DNA of 5,556 nucleotides from CAJBVG01 sp044337515. GTDB taxonomy: Bacteria > Bacteroidota > Bacteroidia > Sphingobacteriales > Sphingobacteriaceae. Below, piece by piece: positions 1-5,556 of this stretch (the stretch's first letter is position 1; every line of letters starts with the position of its first letter). The DNA lies in the NCBI GenBank assembly GCA_044337515.1, contig JBIINK010000085.1, positions 1 to 5,556 on the forward strand, in the 5' to 3' direction. A model generated the notes under the pieces. That model did not search any database. It was given only the letters and a program-made list of their open reading frames with translations, and was not told the origin of the DNA. The position numbers and the translations under genes were made by a program.

Positions 1-2200
1 TTATATTGGCACGCAATCTAAAGGGCTATTTCGATTTCGAACTAAAGAAAATTACATAGAATCTATTGATGGAAGTGATAAAATTGGTTGCGTAAATAAA
101 ATAGCGCTGAATCATAATGAGGTATGGTTACTGTCTGAAGATTCTGGACTAGTACATTATAGTCACGAAGGCAGTTTTAAAGCTTACAATAAAAAGAATA
201 AAGAGTTTGTTTCAAGTGTAAGCGACATTCAAATTGATAACGAGGGTAATATTTGGTTATGTAATCAAACTAGCTTGTTGTATAGTTTTAATGATTTATT
301 TGAATTACTAAAATATCCATCAAATTTTTCTAATGTAAACTGTAATGCAATTTATCGTGATGATCAAGCCTTATTATGGATAAGTTTTCAGAATAAACTG
401 TATTGTTATAAGAACAAGCAATTTGTCGTTATACTACCTGAAATTAAAAACCTTAATGTTATTAGCATACATAAAGATGAATATGGTTGGATGTGGTTTG
501 GTACTTTTGATAAAGGAATAATTCGATACAATCCATTAACTAAAAAGTATAGGGTATATGACGAACGAGATGGTATTGCCAACAACAATGTACTATCTAT
601 TACTTCGAAAAATAATTTGCTTTGGTTAGCTACACTTGGTGGAGTAAGCAAAGTTACATTCACAAATAAATTAGAAGATTTAAAATCTGTTTCTAATTTC
701 AGTAAAGAAAGTGGCTTAGGAGTTAACTTTATTTACCAAGTATTTATTGATTCAAAAAATAGAGTTTGGTTTGCTACGGATGGCAAAGGGGTAACTGTTT
801 ATAATGGAACTCGATTTGTAAATTATAATAATCGTTTAGGACTTCGCTCTAAAACAATTTACTCTATTGTAGAAGATGCCCATGGCGTGTTATGGTTAAA
901 TTCAGCTAAAGATGGAATATATTCTTTCGATGGTACAAAGTTTATCAATTTCAATAGGGCCAAAGGGATTCGTTATTACGATAATGCAGGAATTGTAAAT
1001 GATAACAACAATAATCTTCTTATTGTAAATAACAATGGAATAGATATTTTCAATACTAGTACTCATCAAATATTGTATCATGATGAGGAATTAGGTCTGA
1101 AAGAATTAAATCCAGGATTAAATGCAAATTTTAAAGATGAGTATGGAAACATTTGGATTGGTACATCGAAAGGTATTATTAAATACTACTCCCATTTAAA
1201 TACCATGTGGGAGGGACCTCATACCATTTTGAAAAAGGTAAGAGTGTATTACGAATCACGTAAGGATTCCTTACCACAACATTTTAAATACAACGAGAAC
1301 TACTTAACTTTTGATTATATCGGTCTTTGGTATCATAAACCTTCTGAGGTAAAATATAAAATTCAGTTAGTTGGGTATGATTTAAAATGGTACGAAACAC
1401 GTGATAATTCAGTTACGTATTCAAAACTTCCTCCAGGTAAATACACCTTTCAGGTGAGGAGTTCAGCAACAAATGATTTTAGTAATGCGAAAATTGTTAG
1501 TTATAAGTTTGAAATTAAGTCGCCATTCTGGACACGTTTTTGGTTTATATTTTTGTGTTCTATAGGTATTATCGTTATCCTGTATTATTTAGTAAAATGG
1601 AGAGAAAATCAATTAAAGGTTAAAGAAAACTATGAGAAAGATAGAATTGCTTTCCAATTAGATACTTTAAGGAATCAAATTAATCCGCATTTCTTGTTCA
1701 ATAGTTTTAATGCTCTAATTGGCATAATTGAAACTGATCAGGATAAAGCGGTGTTGTTTGTTGAGAAAATGTCGGATTTTTATAGAGAGCTTTTATTCTA
1801 TAGAGAGAAAAGCTTAATTACGATTGAAGAAGAAGTTCGTTTATTGATGAATTACATTTTCTTGTTGGAGCAGCGTTTTGGAAATAAAATTGTATTCAAT
1901 ATCAATATTAGCAAAGATGATTTAAAGAAAATGATTGCTCCTCTCAGTCTGCAGTTACTTGTAGAGAATGCGATTAAGCATAATATGGCAACTAGAGAAA
2001 TCCCATTGGTGGTAGATGTATATTGTGATGAAAAATATATTATTGTAAAAAACGTTATTCAGCGTAAACGAGAGGATGTAGTTTCAATGGGAATTGGATT
2101 GCAGAATATAAAAAGCAGATATCACATTTTGAGTAATGATCATGTAATTGTTGATGAAGATGAACAGTTTTTTATTGTAAAAATACCTTTAATTAAATAG
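1..2200 (+). CDS. Two-component sensor histidine kinase, propeller / Y_Y_Y / LytS type (5' end missing)
   Basis: The reading frame is open from the left edge (first full codon at position 2) to TAG at 2198-2200, giving the last 732 residues of a larger protein. Residues 1 to about 405 are beta-propeller repeats, with the diagnostic Trp of G/N-x-x-W-hydrophobic-x-x motifs at residues 42, 85, 126, 165, 208, 256, 298 and 385 (spacing 39-48); the repeat near 341 has lost its Trp. A Y_Y_Y domain follows (about 413-505), then one membrane span (about 512-530) and a short linker helix. The LytS-type kinase core has the phosphoacceptor His563 in QINPHFLFNSFNAL, an N-box LVENAIKHN (Asn656) and a GIGL ATP-lid motif from Gly697. 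By family knowledge the propeller and Y_Y_Y domains sense a ligand in the periplasm and the kinase phosphorylates a LytTR regulator, encoded here one base downstream. Full-length relatives run to roughly 900-1000 residues, so a signal peptide and several blades probably lie off the left edge. The ligand is unknown. The TTG at 275 is internal and is not the start. Confidence 0.95.
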   Translation, partial: YIGTQSKGLFRFRTKENYIESIDGSDKIGCVNKIALNHNEVWLLSEDSGLVHYSHEGSFKAYNKKNKEFVSSVSDIQIDNEGNIWLCNQTSLLYSFNDLFELLKYPSNFSNVNCNAIYRDDQALLWISFQNKLYCYKNKQFVVILPEIKNLNVISIHKDEYGWMWFGTFDKGIIRYNPLTKKYRVYDERDGIANNNVLSITSKNNLLWLATLGGVSKVTFTNKLEDLKSVSNFSKESGLGVNFIYQVFIDSKNRVWFATDGKGVTVYNGTRFVNYNNRLGLRSKTIYSIVEDAHGVLWLNSAKDGIYSFDGTKFINFNRAKGIRYYDNAGIVNDNNNNLLIVNNNGIDIFNTSTHQILYHDEELGLKELNPGLNANFKDEYGNIWIGTSKGIIKYYSHLNTMWEGPHTILKKVRVYYESRKDSLPQHFKYNENYLTFDYIGLWYHKPSEVKYKIQLVGYDLKWYETRDNSVTYSKLPPGKYTFQVRSSATNDFSNAKIVSYKFEIKSPFWTRFWFIFLCSIGIIVILYYLVKWRENQLKVKENYEKDRIAFQLDTLRNQINPHFLFNSFNALIGIIETDQDKAVLFVEKMSDFYRELLFYREKSLITIEEEVRLLMNYIFLLEQRFGNKIVFNINISKDDLKKMIAPLSLQLLVENAIKHNMATREIPLVVDVYCDEKYIIVKNVIQRKREDVVSMGIGLQNIKSRYHILSNDHVIVDEDEQFFIVKIPLIK

Positions 2201-2201
2201 A

Positions 2202-2960
2202 ATGAATATAGTAATTATTGAAGATGAAGCTATTGCTGCGGAACGTTTGTATGCAATGCTCAAGAAAATTGATGAGAATGTAAATTTACTTGCTCAACCA
2301 GATAGCGTTAAATCTAGTGTAGAATTTCTAAAGAATACGAATGAAAAAATTGGTTTGATTTTTCTAGATATTCAACTTTCCGATGGACTAAGCTTTGAAA
2401 TATTTGATAAAGTAACAATTACAGGTCCTGTTGTGTTTACTACTGCTTATGATCAATATGCTATAAAAGCCTTTAAGCTTACCAGTATTGATTATTTGTT
2501 AAAGCCAATTAAAAAAGAAGAATTAGCACAAGCCATAGAGAAATACAAATTGCATTTTAGTACACCTTCAGAAATCAATTCAAAGGTTCAGATGGCACAA
2601 GATGTAATTACCAAAGTTCAACAAAAAAGAATTGTTGTAAGATATGGGCATACCATCAAAGCCATTGAAATTGCAGATGCTGCTTATTTCTATACCCGCC
2701 AAAAAGTGACATTCATGACACTCAAAAATGGAGAAGTACTGCCTATAGATGAGAATTTAGATGAACTTGAAAAAATTCTTGAACCCAAAGAATTCTATCG
2801 TATCAATAGACAATGCATTATTTGCTTCAACTCAATCGAGAATATGTATACCTATACAAAATCACGTGTGAAAATAGTTTTGAAGCCAGCCATAGAAGAA
2901 GAAATCATTGTGAGTACCGAAAGATCATCAGACTTCAAAGTATGGCTTTTAGGTAAGTAA
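2202..2960 (+). CDS. LytTR-family DNA-binding response regulator
   Basis: This 252-residue protein has an N-terminal receiver domain (about 1-118). It carries the acidic pair Glu7-Asp8, phosphoacceptor Asp56 in LIFLDIQLSDG, the switch residue Thr81 in FTTAYDQYA and Lys101 in LLKPIKK. A linker leads to a C-terminal LytTR DNA-binding domain (about 142-247) with the typical FYRINRQ segment at 198-204. It is a cytoplasmic transcription factor, expected to be activated by phosphorylation at Asp56. The ATG lies one base after the kinase stop, so the two genes are almost certainly co-transcribed and translationally coupled; no Shine-Dalgarno is visible, which is usual in Bacteroidota. The family binding mode is to short direct repeats about two helical turns apart. 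One oddity is a Cys205-Ile-Ile-Cys208 motif inside the LytTR domain. The length is normal for a stand-alone LytR/AlgR-type regulator, and the target genes are unknown. Confidence 0.95.
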   Translation: MNIVIIEDEAIAAERLYAMLKKIDENVNLLAQPDSVKSSVEFLKNTNEKIGLIFLDIQLSDGLSFEIFDKVTITGPVVFTTAYDQYAIKAFKLTSIDYLLKPIKKEELAQAIEKYKLHFSTPSEINSKVQMAQDVITKVQQKRIVVRYGHTIKAIEIADAAYFYTRQKVTFMTLKNGEVLPIDENLDELEKILEPKEFYRINRQCIICFNSIENMYTYTKSRVKIVLKPAIEEEIIVSTERSSDFKVWLLGK

Positions 2961-2969
2961 TCAGTTTTA

Positions 2970-2997
2970 CTTGTTCAAGCACTTTTTATCCTTGTTC
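2970..2997 (+). promoter_or_regulatory. Candidate LytTR-type direct repeat (CTTGTTC x2, 21-base spacing)
   Basis: CTTGTTC occurs at 2970-2976 and again at 2991-2997, so the copies are 21 bases apart, close to two helical turns. LytTR regulators are known to bind short imperfect direct repeats at about that spacing, and a LytTR gene ends just ten bases upstream. The match is only seven bases and the site lies about 270 bases upstream of the pepT start, so it may be chance. The call is inference. Confidence 0.2.
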
Positions 2998-3081
2998 GGA
3001 ATATATTAATTCCAGATATCTGATATTTTAAGCATTTTGAGCTTTATCAAGTATATAATAGTATCCATTTTGGATGTTATT

Positions 3082-3118
3082 GTATGTTTTGAATTATAGA
3101 ATAGATATTAAAACATAC
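3082..3118. repeat. Perfect 9-base inverted repeat (GTATGTTTT / AAAACATAC)
   Basis: GTATGTTTT at 3082-3090 is the exact reverse complement of AAAACATAC at 3110-3118, with a 19-base AT-rich spacer. In RNA the stem could extend inward by a G-U and an A-U pair. It could be a protein-binding dyad or a stem in a transcript reading through to pepT. It is not a standard terminator, because the stem is AT-rich and no T-run follows directly. Confidence 0.5.
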
Positions 3119-3120
3119 TA

Positions 3121-3137
3121 CTTTATTCTCAATAAAG
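3121..3137. repeat. Short stem-loop CTTTATT-ctc-AATAAAG
   Basis: A perfect 7-base stem with a 3-base loop begins two bases after the larger dyad at 3082-3118. A run of five T's (3143-3147) follows only after a short GC-richer stretch, so this is at best a weak terminator for the kinase-regulator transcript. It may equally be a structural element of unknown role. Confidence 0.35.
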
Positions 3138-3239
3138 CAGGGCGTTTTTGGCCTATGGAAAGATATTTCTGAATAGAAGTCTTTGGGTTTATATACTAAA
3201 AAGATATACTTTGAAAATCTTTCGGTAACTATTTTTTAT

Positions 3240-3247
3240 TAATTTTG
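3240..3247 (+). promoter_or_regulatory. Candidate Bacteroidota -7 promoter box (TAATTTTG) for pepT
   Basis: TAATTTTG fits the TAnnTTTG -7 consensus used by the primary sigma factor of Bacteroidota. It ends 19 bases before the pepT ATG, implying a short leader. The -33 side is weak: no clean TTTG or TTG lies at the usual distance upstream, only TTTCGG at 3220-3225, a little too close. A poorer alternative pairs TTTG at 3182-3185 with TACTTTG at 3207-3213. Confidence 0.4.
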
Positions 3248-3266
3248 ATTCATTATTAGAGAGCTT

Positions 3267-4508
3267 ATGAATCTTAGTTATACAGTTACCGATCGATTTT
3301 TGAAGTATGTTAAAATCGATACTCAGTCAGATCCTAATTCCCCAACTTGCCCATCAACAGAAAAGCAAAAGAATCTTGGCAAATTATTAGTTGAAGAATT
3401 ATTATCCATCGGCATCAAAGATGCTGAAATGGATGAAAATGGATATGTATACGGCACCTTGCCATCAAACACCGATAAAAAAATCCCAGTTATTTGTTTC
3501 TGTTCTCATATGGATACTTCTCCTGATTGTACAGGTAAAGATGTAAATCCAATTATCCATAAAAATTATGATGGGAAGGATATTGTTCTTCCAAATGATT
3601 TAACACAGATTTTAAGAACAGCTGAACATACTGCATTATTAGACCAAGTGGGTAATGATATCATCACCGCTGATGGTACTACATTGCTTGGAGCCGATAA
3701 TAAAGCAGGTGTTGCGGAAATAATGGATGCCGTTTATCAGTTAATCAATAATCCATCATTTAAACACGGTGATATTAAAATATTATTTACACCAGATGAA
3801 GAAATTGGTCGTGGAGCAGATAAAGTAAATCTAACTAAGTTGGGCGCTGATTTCGCTTACACAATGGATGGTGAAACGCGTGGTCATATTGAAGACGAAA
3901 CGTTTTCAGCCGATGGCTTGAAAATAAATATTAATGGAGTAGCCTCTCATCCAGGTTTTGCAAAAGACAAAATGGAGAATGCTATAAAAATCGCATCAGA
4001 TATAATCGCAGCATTACCAAAAGATAGGTTGTCTCCAGAAACTACAGCAGATAGAGAAGGTTTTGTTCACCCAGTATCTATTACAGGTGGAATGGAATCG
4101 GCAAGCATTCAATTTATCATTCGCGATTTCGAAACTGCAAAATTGAAAGTTCATGAGCAATTTGTTGAAGACACTGCCAACCAAATTATCAAAAACTATC
4201 CAGGTTCTACTTTCGATATCGAAATAACTAACCAATACAGAAACATGAAGGAAGTTCTGTTGCAAAACCCACAACTAGTGAGTTATGCTGAAGAAGCAAT
4301 TCGAAGAGCAGGTATGAATCCAGTAAGTGGTGGCATACGTGGAGGAACAGATGGTTCACGTTTATCGTTTATGGGCTTACCATGCCCGAATATCTTTGCC
4401 GGAGAACATGCATTCCACTCGAAGCTAGAATGGGTTTCTGTGCAAGATATGGAGCTCGCTGTTGATACCATTATTAATTTGGTGCAAATTTGGGAAGAGA
4501 GAGGGTAG
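3267..4508 (+). CDS. pepT: Peptidase T (tripeptide aminopeptidase, M20B metallopeptidase)
   Basis: PepT is a cytoplasmic di-zinc aminopeptidase that releases the N-terminal residue from tripeptides, in the last steps of peptide breakdown. The 413-residue product is close to the roughly 408 residues of the enterobacterial enzyme. The metal site is complete: His81 in SHMDTS, bridging Asp144 in GADNKAG, Glu179 in TPDEEIG, Asp201 in TMDGE, and His384 in HAFHSK. The catalytic Asp83 and general base Glu178 are also present. The lid (dimerisation) domain inserts at about 213-325, starting around SADGLKININGVASHPG. Segment GGIRGGTDGSRLSFMGLPCPN (355-375) is highly typical of PepT and separates it from other M20 enzymes. 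There is no signal peptide. The ATG at 3267 gives the normal family N-terminus, and a TAnnTTTG box lies just upstream. It follows the regulator gene by 306 bases, so it is probably a separate transcription unit. The stop codon is also the first three bases of a tandem octamer array. Confidence 0.97.
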   Translation: MNLSYTVTDRFLKYVKIDTQSDPNSPTCPSTEKQKNLGKLLVEELLSIGIKDAEMDENGYVYGTLPSNTDKKIPVICFCSHMDTSPDCTGKDVNPIIHKNYDGKDIVLPNDLTQILRTAEHTALLDQVGNDIITADGTTLLGADNKAGVAEIMDAVYQLINNPSFKHGDIKILFTPDEEIGRGADKVNLTKLGADFAYTMDGETRGHIEDETFSADGLKININGVASHPGFAKDKMENAIKIASDIIAALPKDRLSPETTADREGFVHPVSITGGMESASIQFIIRDFETAKLKVHEQFVEDTANQIIKNYPGSTFDIEITNQYRNMKEVLLQNPQLVSYAEEAIRRAGMNPVSGGIRGGTDGSRLSFMGLPCPNIFAGEHAFHSKLEWVSVQDMELAVDTIINLVQIWEERG

Positions 4509-4561
4509 TATGCTGATATGCTAGTATGCTGATATGCTAATATACTAGTATGCTAATGAGC
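4506..4561 (+). repeat. Tandem octamer array, seven units, each beginning with a stop codon
   Basis: Seven consecutive 8-base units run without gaps. TAGTATGC is at 4506, 4522 and 4546; TGATATGC at 4514 and 4530; TAATATAC at 4538; and a decayed TAATGAGC at 4554. The first four units form two identical 16-base copies. Unit 1 starts on the pepT TAG codon, and the array fills most of the gap to the convergent minus-strand gene. Every unit opens with TAG, TGA or TAA, so stops recur in all three forward frames (4506/4530/4554, 4522/4546, 4514/4538). A 10-base palindrome ATACTAGTAT lies at 4542-4551, and CTAGTAT (4521-4527) pairs with ATACTAG (4542-4548). The function is unknown; slippage-generated repeat is the simplest reading. 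Confidence 0.9.
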
Positions 4562-4574
4562 ACACGAATAAGGA

Positions 4575-5556
4575 TTAGTTTTTTATGAAGGCTTTTCTGT
4601 AAAGTTGGTTTTCGGAAGTTATTTCGAGTACATAAACGCCGTTCGTTAATGAACGAATTTCTATTTTATTATTTTCGAAACTCACTTCTTGTTTTTGCCC
4701 TAGGGTGTTGAATACATTGATATTTTCAAGCATATCAACTCCATCAACTAAAATATAATCGCTACTTGGGTTTGGGTAGATGTGTATGTTTTTATTGTTT
4801 TCGATATTCGAATAGGTAGAGTTACACATCACATTATTTAATCGCTTCCAAATTTCATTATTAAAAATCATAGGAAGCTCATTCGCATTCTTTGGCTTAT
4901 CTCCAATTCTAATCACTACAATTTTTTTACTTGGTACGACATTAATGAGTTGTCCATTTTTACCCATTGCAGAATATAAGTCTAATGGTGCATTTGGCAT
5001 TAGAGGCCCATTAAATACGAGTTGCGAACTTGGTAACATAAAGCTCGATTTCCCATTTAACCACCATAAGTATCCATACGATGGATTTAAATTTTGAGAA
5101 GAGTTTGTCATCTGAGTTTTATAGGCTCCATCTTTTAAAACGGTATCGGCATTCCAAACAAAATTGTTAGAAGCTAATAATCCGAATCGTGCCATTGATC
5201 TTGCATTACTAAAGAACACGTTATTGTATCCTTGCTTTAAGTAAATTCCGGTTAAGCCAGTTTTGCTTTTAATTTTTGAAGTTAAATAGGCATTTAAACT
5301 TTGCCCAGTTGCAGATGATAATACATCTTCTAATAAGGTATAAATAGCGTTGTGATAAGCCCATCTAGAACCTGGATTAGCTAAGCACGATAAACATGTA
5401 GGTGTTGTACAATCTACATCAATCACATTATCATTTATACCAGATGTCATGCTAAGTTGATGAACCACTTTTATTTTTTGCTCTGCTGTTGTATCGCAAC
5501 TTGTCCAACCTTGTGATAAATAATAAGAACTCGATTTTTGTAGATCAATTAATTGA
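4575..5556 (-). CDS. Secreted beta-lactamase-family serine hydrolase with T9SS type A sorting domain (5' end missing)
   Basis: The frame is open on the minus strand from the right edge (first full codon 5555-5553) to TAA at 4577-4575, giving the last 326 residues. Residues 28-39 (KIKVVHQLSMTSG region) match the HLLTMTSG landmark of the class C beta-lactamase / D-aminopeptidase / esterase family. Tyr67-His-Asn69 within WAYHNAIYTLL is the Y-x-N catalytic motif. GYLWWLNG (161-168) and the GKNGQ turn (198-202) before NVVPSKKIVVIRIGD fit the final active-site strand, where Gly-x-x-Gly-Gln replaces the KTG of true beta-lactamases. The catalytic Ser-x-x-Lys must lie off the right edge. Residues about 257-326 form a type IX secretion tail: IYPNP, a central NVFNTLGQ, and LTNGVYVLEI near the end. 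The enzyme should therefore cross the inner membrane by Sec and be exported or surface-anchored by T9SS, which predicts an N-terminal signal peptide. Cys20, 49, 54 and 57 may form disulfides. The substrate is unknown. The GTG at 5468 is internal, because homology continues upstream of it. The gene converges on pepT. Confidence 0.92.
   Translation of the reverse strand, partial: QLIDLQKSSSYYLSQGWTSCDTTAEQKIKVVHQLSMTSGINDNVIDVDCTTPTCLSCLANPGSRWAYHNAIYTLLEDVLSSATGQSLNAYLTSKIKSKTGLTGIYLKQGYNNVFFSNARSMARFGLLASNNFVWNADTVLKDGAYKTQMTNSSQNLNPSYGYLWWLNGKSSFMLPSSQLVFNGPLMPNAPLDLYSAMGKNGQLINVVPSKKIVVIRIGDKPKNANELPMIFNNEIWKRLNNVMCNSTYSNIENNKNIHIYPNPSSDYILVDGVDMLENINVFNTLGQKQEVSFENNKIEIRSLTNGVYVLEITSENQLYRKAFIKN

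Larger units (their letters stand above)
2961..3266 (+). other. Intergenic region between the regulator gene and pepT
   Basis: This AT-rich, 306-base gap has no convincing gene. It holds a series of short symmetric elements: GGAAT/ATTCC (2998-3013, 6-base loop), the 10-base palindrome CAGATATCTG (3013-3022), ATCCA/TGGAT (3063-3075, 3-base loop), a 9-base dyad (3082-3118) and CTTTATT/AATAAAG (3121-3137). It also holds direct repeats CTTGTTC (2970 and 2991) and ATATACT (3191 and 3204), and a TAnnTTTG box at 3240. None of the stem-loops is a textbook GC-rich hairpin followed at once by a T-run, so where the kinase-regulator transcript ends is unclear. One 32-codon ATG frame (3074-3172) exists but looks like chance. 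Confidence 0.6.

Noticed and set aside
406..663. Minus-strand open frame inside the kinase gene
   Set aside because: It lies wholly opposite a strong coding region and shows no recognisable protein features.
275..2200. TTG at 275 as the start of the kinase gene
   Set aside because: The same frame is open to the left edge and encodes further propeller repeats (Trp at residues 42 and 85), so the gene begins outside the window.
2969..2987. Intrinsic terminator right after the regulator gene
   Set aside because: CTTGTTCAAG followed by a five-T run looks suggestive, but the stem is only three to four pairs, too weak to call.
3074..3172. 32-codon ATG frame in the gap before pepT
   Set aside because: It has no ribosome site, overlaps two of the dyads, and its product (ending in RFWPMERYF) matches nothing I recognise; a frame this short is expected by chance.
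4014..4471. Two minus-strand open frames inside pepT (4014-4274 and 4283-4471)
   Set aside because: They are antisense to highly conserved pepT sequence, low in complexity and without family features.
4506..4561. CRISPR array
   Set aside because: The units are 8 bases with no spacers and no cas genes nearby; it is a simple tandem repeat.
4575..5468. GTG at 5468 as the start of the serine hydrolase gene
   Set aside because: The frame continues open to the right edge, and the family needs its Ser-x-x-Lys and a signal peptide upstream; the GTG codes for a Val inside the VVHQLSMTSG landmark.

Overview
This 5556-base window reads as ordinary chromosomal sequence from an AT-rich member of the Bacteroidota. 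Four independent signs point there. The sensor kinase combines a periplasmic beta-propeller, a Y_Y_Y domain and a LytS-type kinase. The hydrolase ends in a type IX secretion (T9SS) type A sorting domain. No start codon has a clear Shine-Dalgarno sequence. A TAnnTTTG-type -7 box precedes pepT. Genus or species cannot be judged from the sequence.

Layout. Positions 1-2200 (+) hold the last 732 residues of a large membrane histidine kinase; its start lies left of the window. One base later, 2202-2960 (+) encodes its presumed partner, a LytTR-family response regulator. A 306-base gap (2961-3266) contains several short dyads, a short direct repeat and a promoter-like box next to the following gene. 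Positions 3267-4508 (+) encode peptidase T (PepT), with all metal-binding and catalytic residues in place. The 66-base convergent gap after pepT is mostly a tandem octamer repeat (4506-4561) that starts exactly on the pepT stop codon. From 4575 to the right edge, on the minus strand, lies the C-terminal part of a secreted beta-lactamase-family serine hydrolase with a T9SS sorting tail; its start and catalytic Ser-x-x-Lys lie right of the window.

How the genes relate. The kinase and regulator form a two-gene signalling unit: a periplasmic sensor signals across one membrane span to a cytoplasmic kinase, which phosphorylates the regulator, which binds DNA. The ligand and target genes cannot be read from the window. 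PepT is a cytoplasmic tripeptidase and the hydrolase is an exported enzyme. Nothing links either to the signalling pair except proximity.

No undescribed system is evident among the protein genes. The most unusual item is the octamer array at the pepT 3' end: every unit begins with a stop codon, and the 8-base period places stops in all three forward frames. The dyads and direct repeat upstream of pepT are weaker leads.
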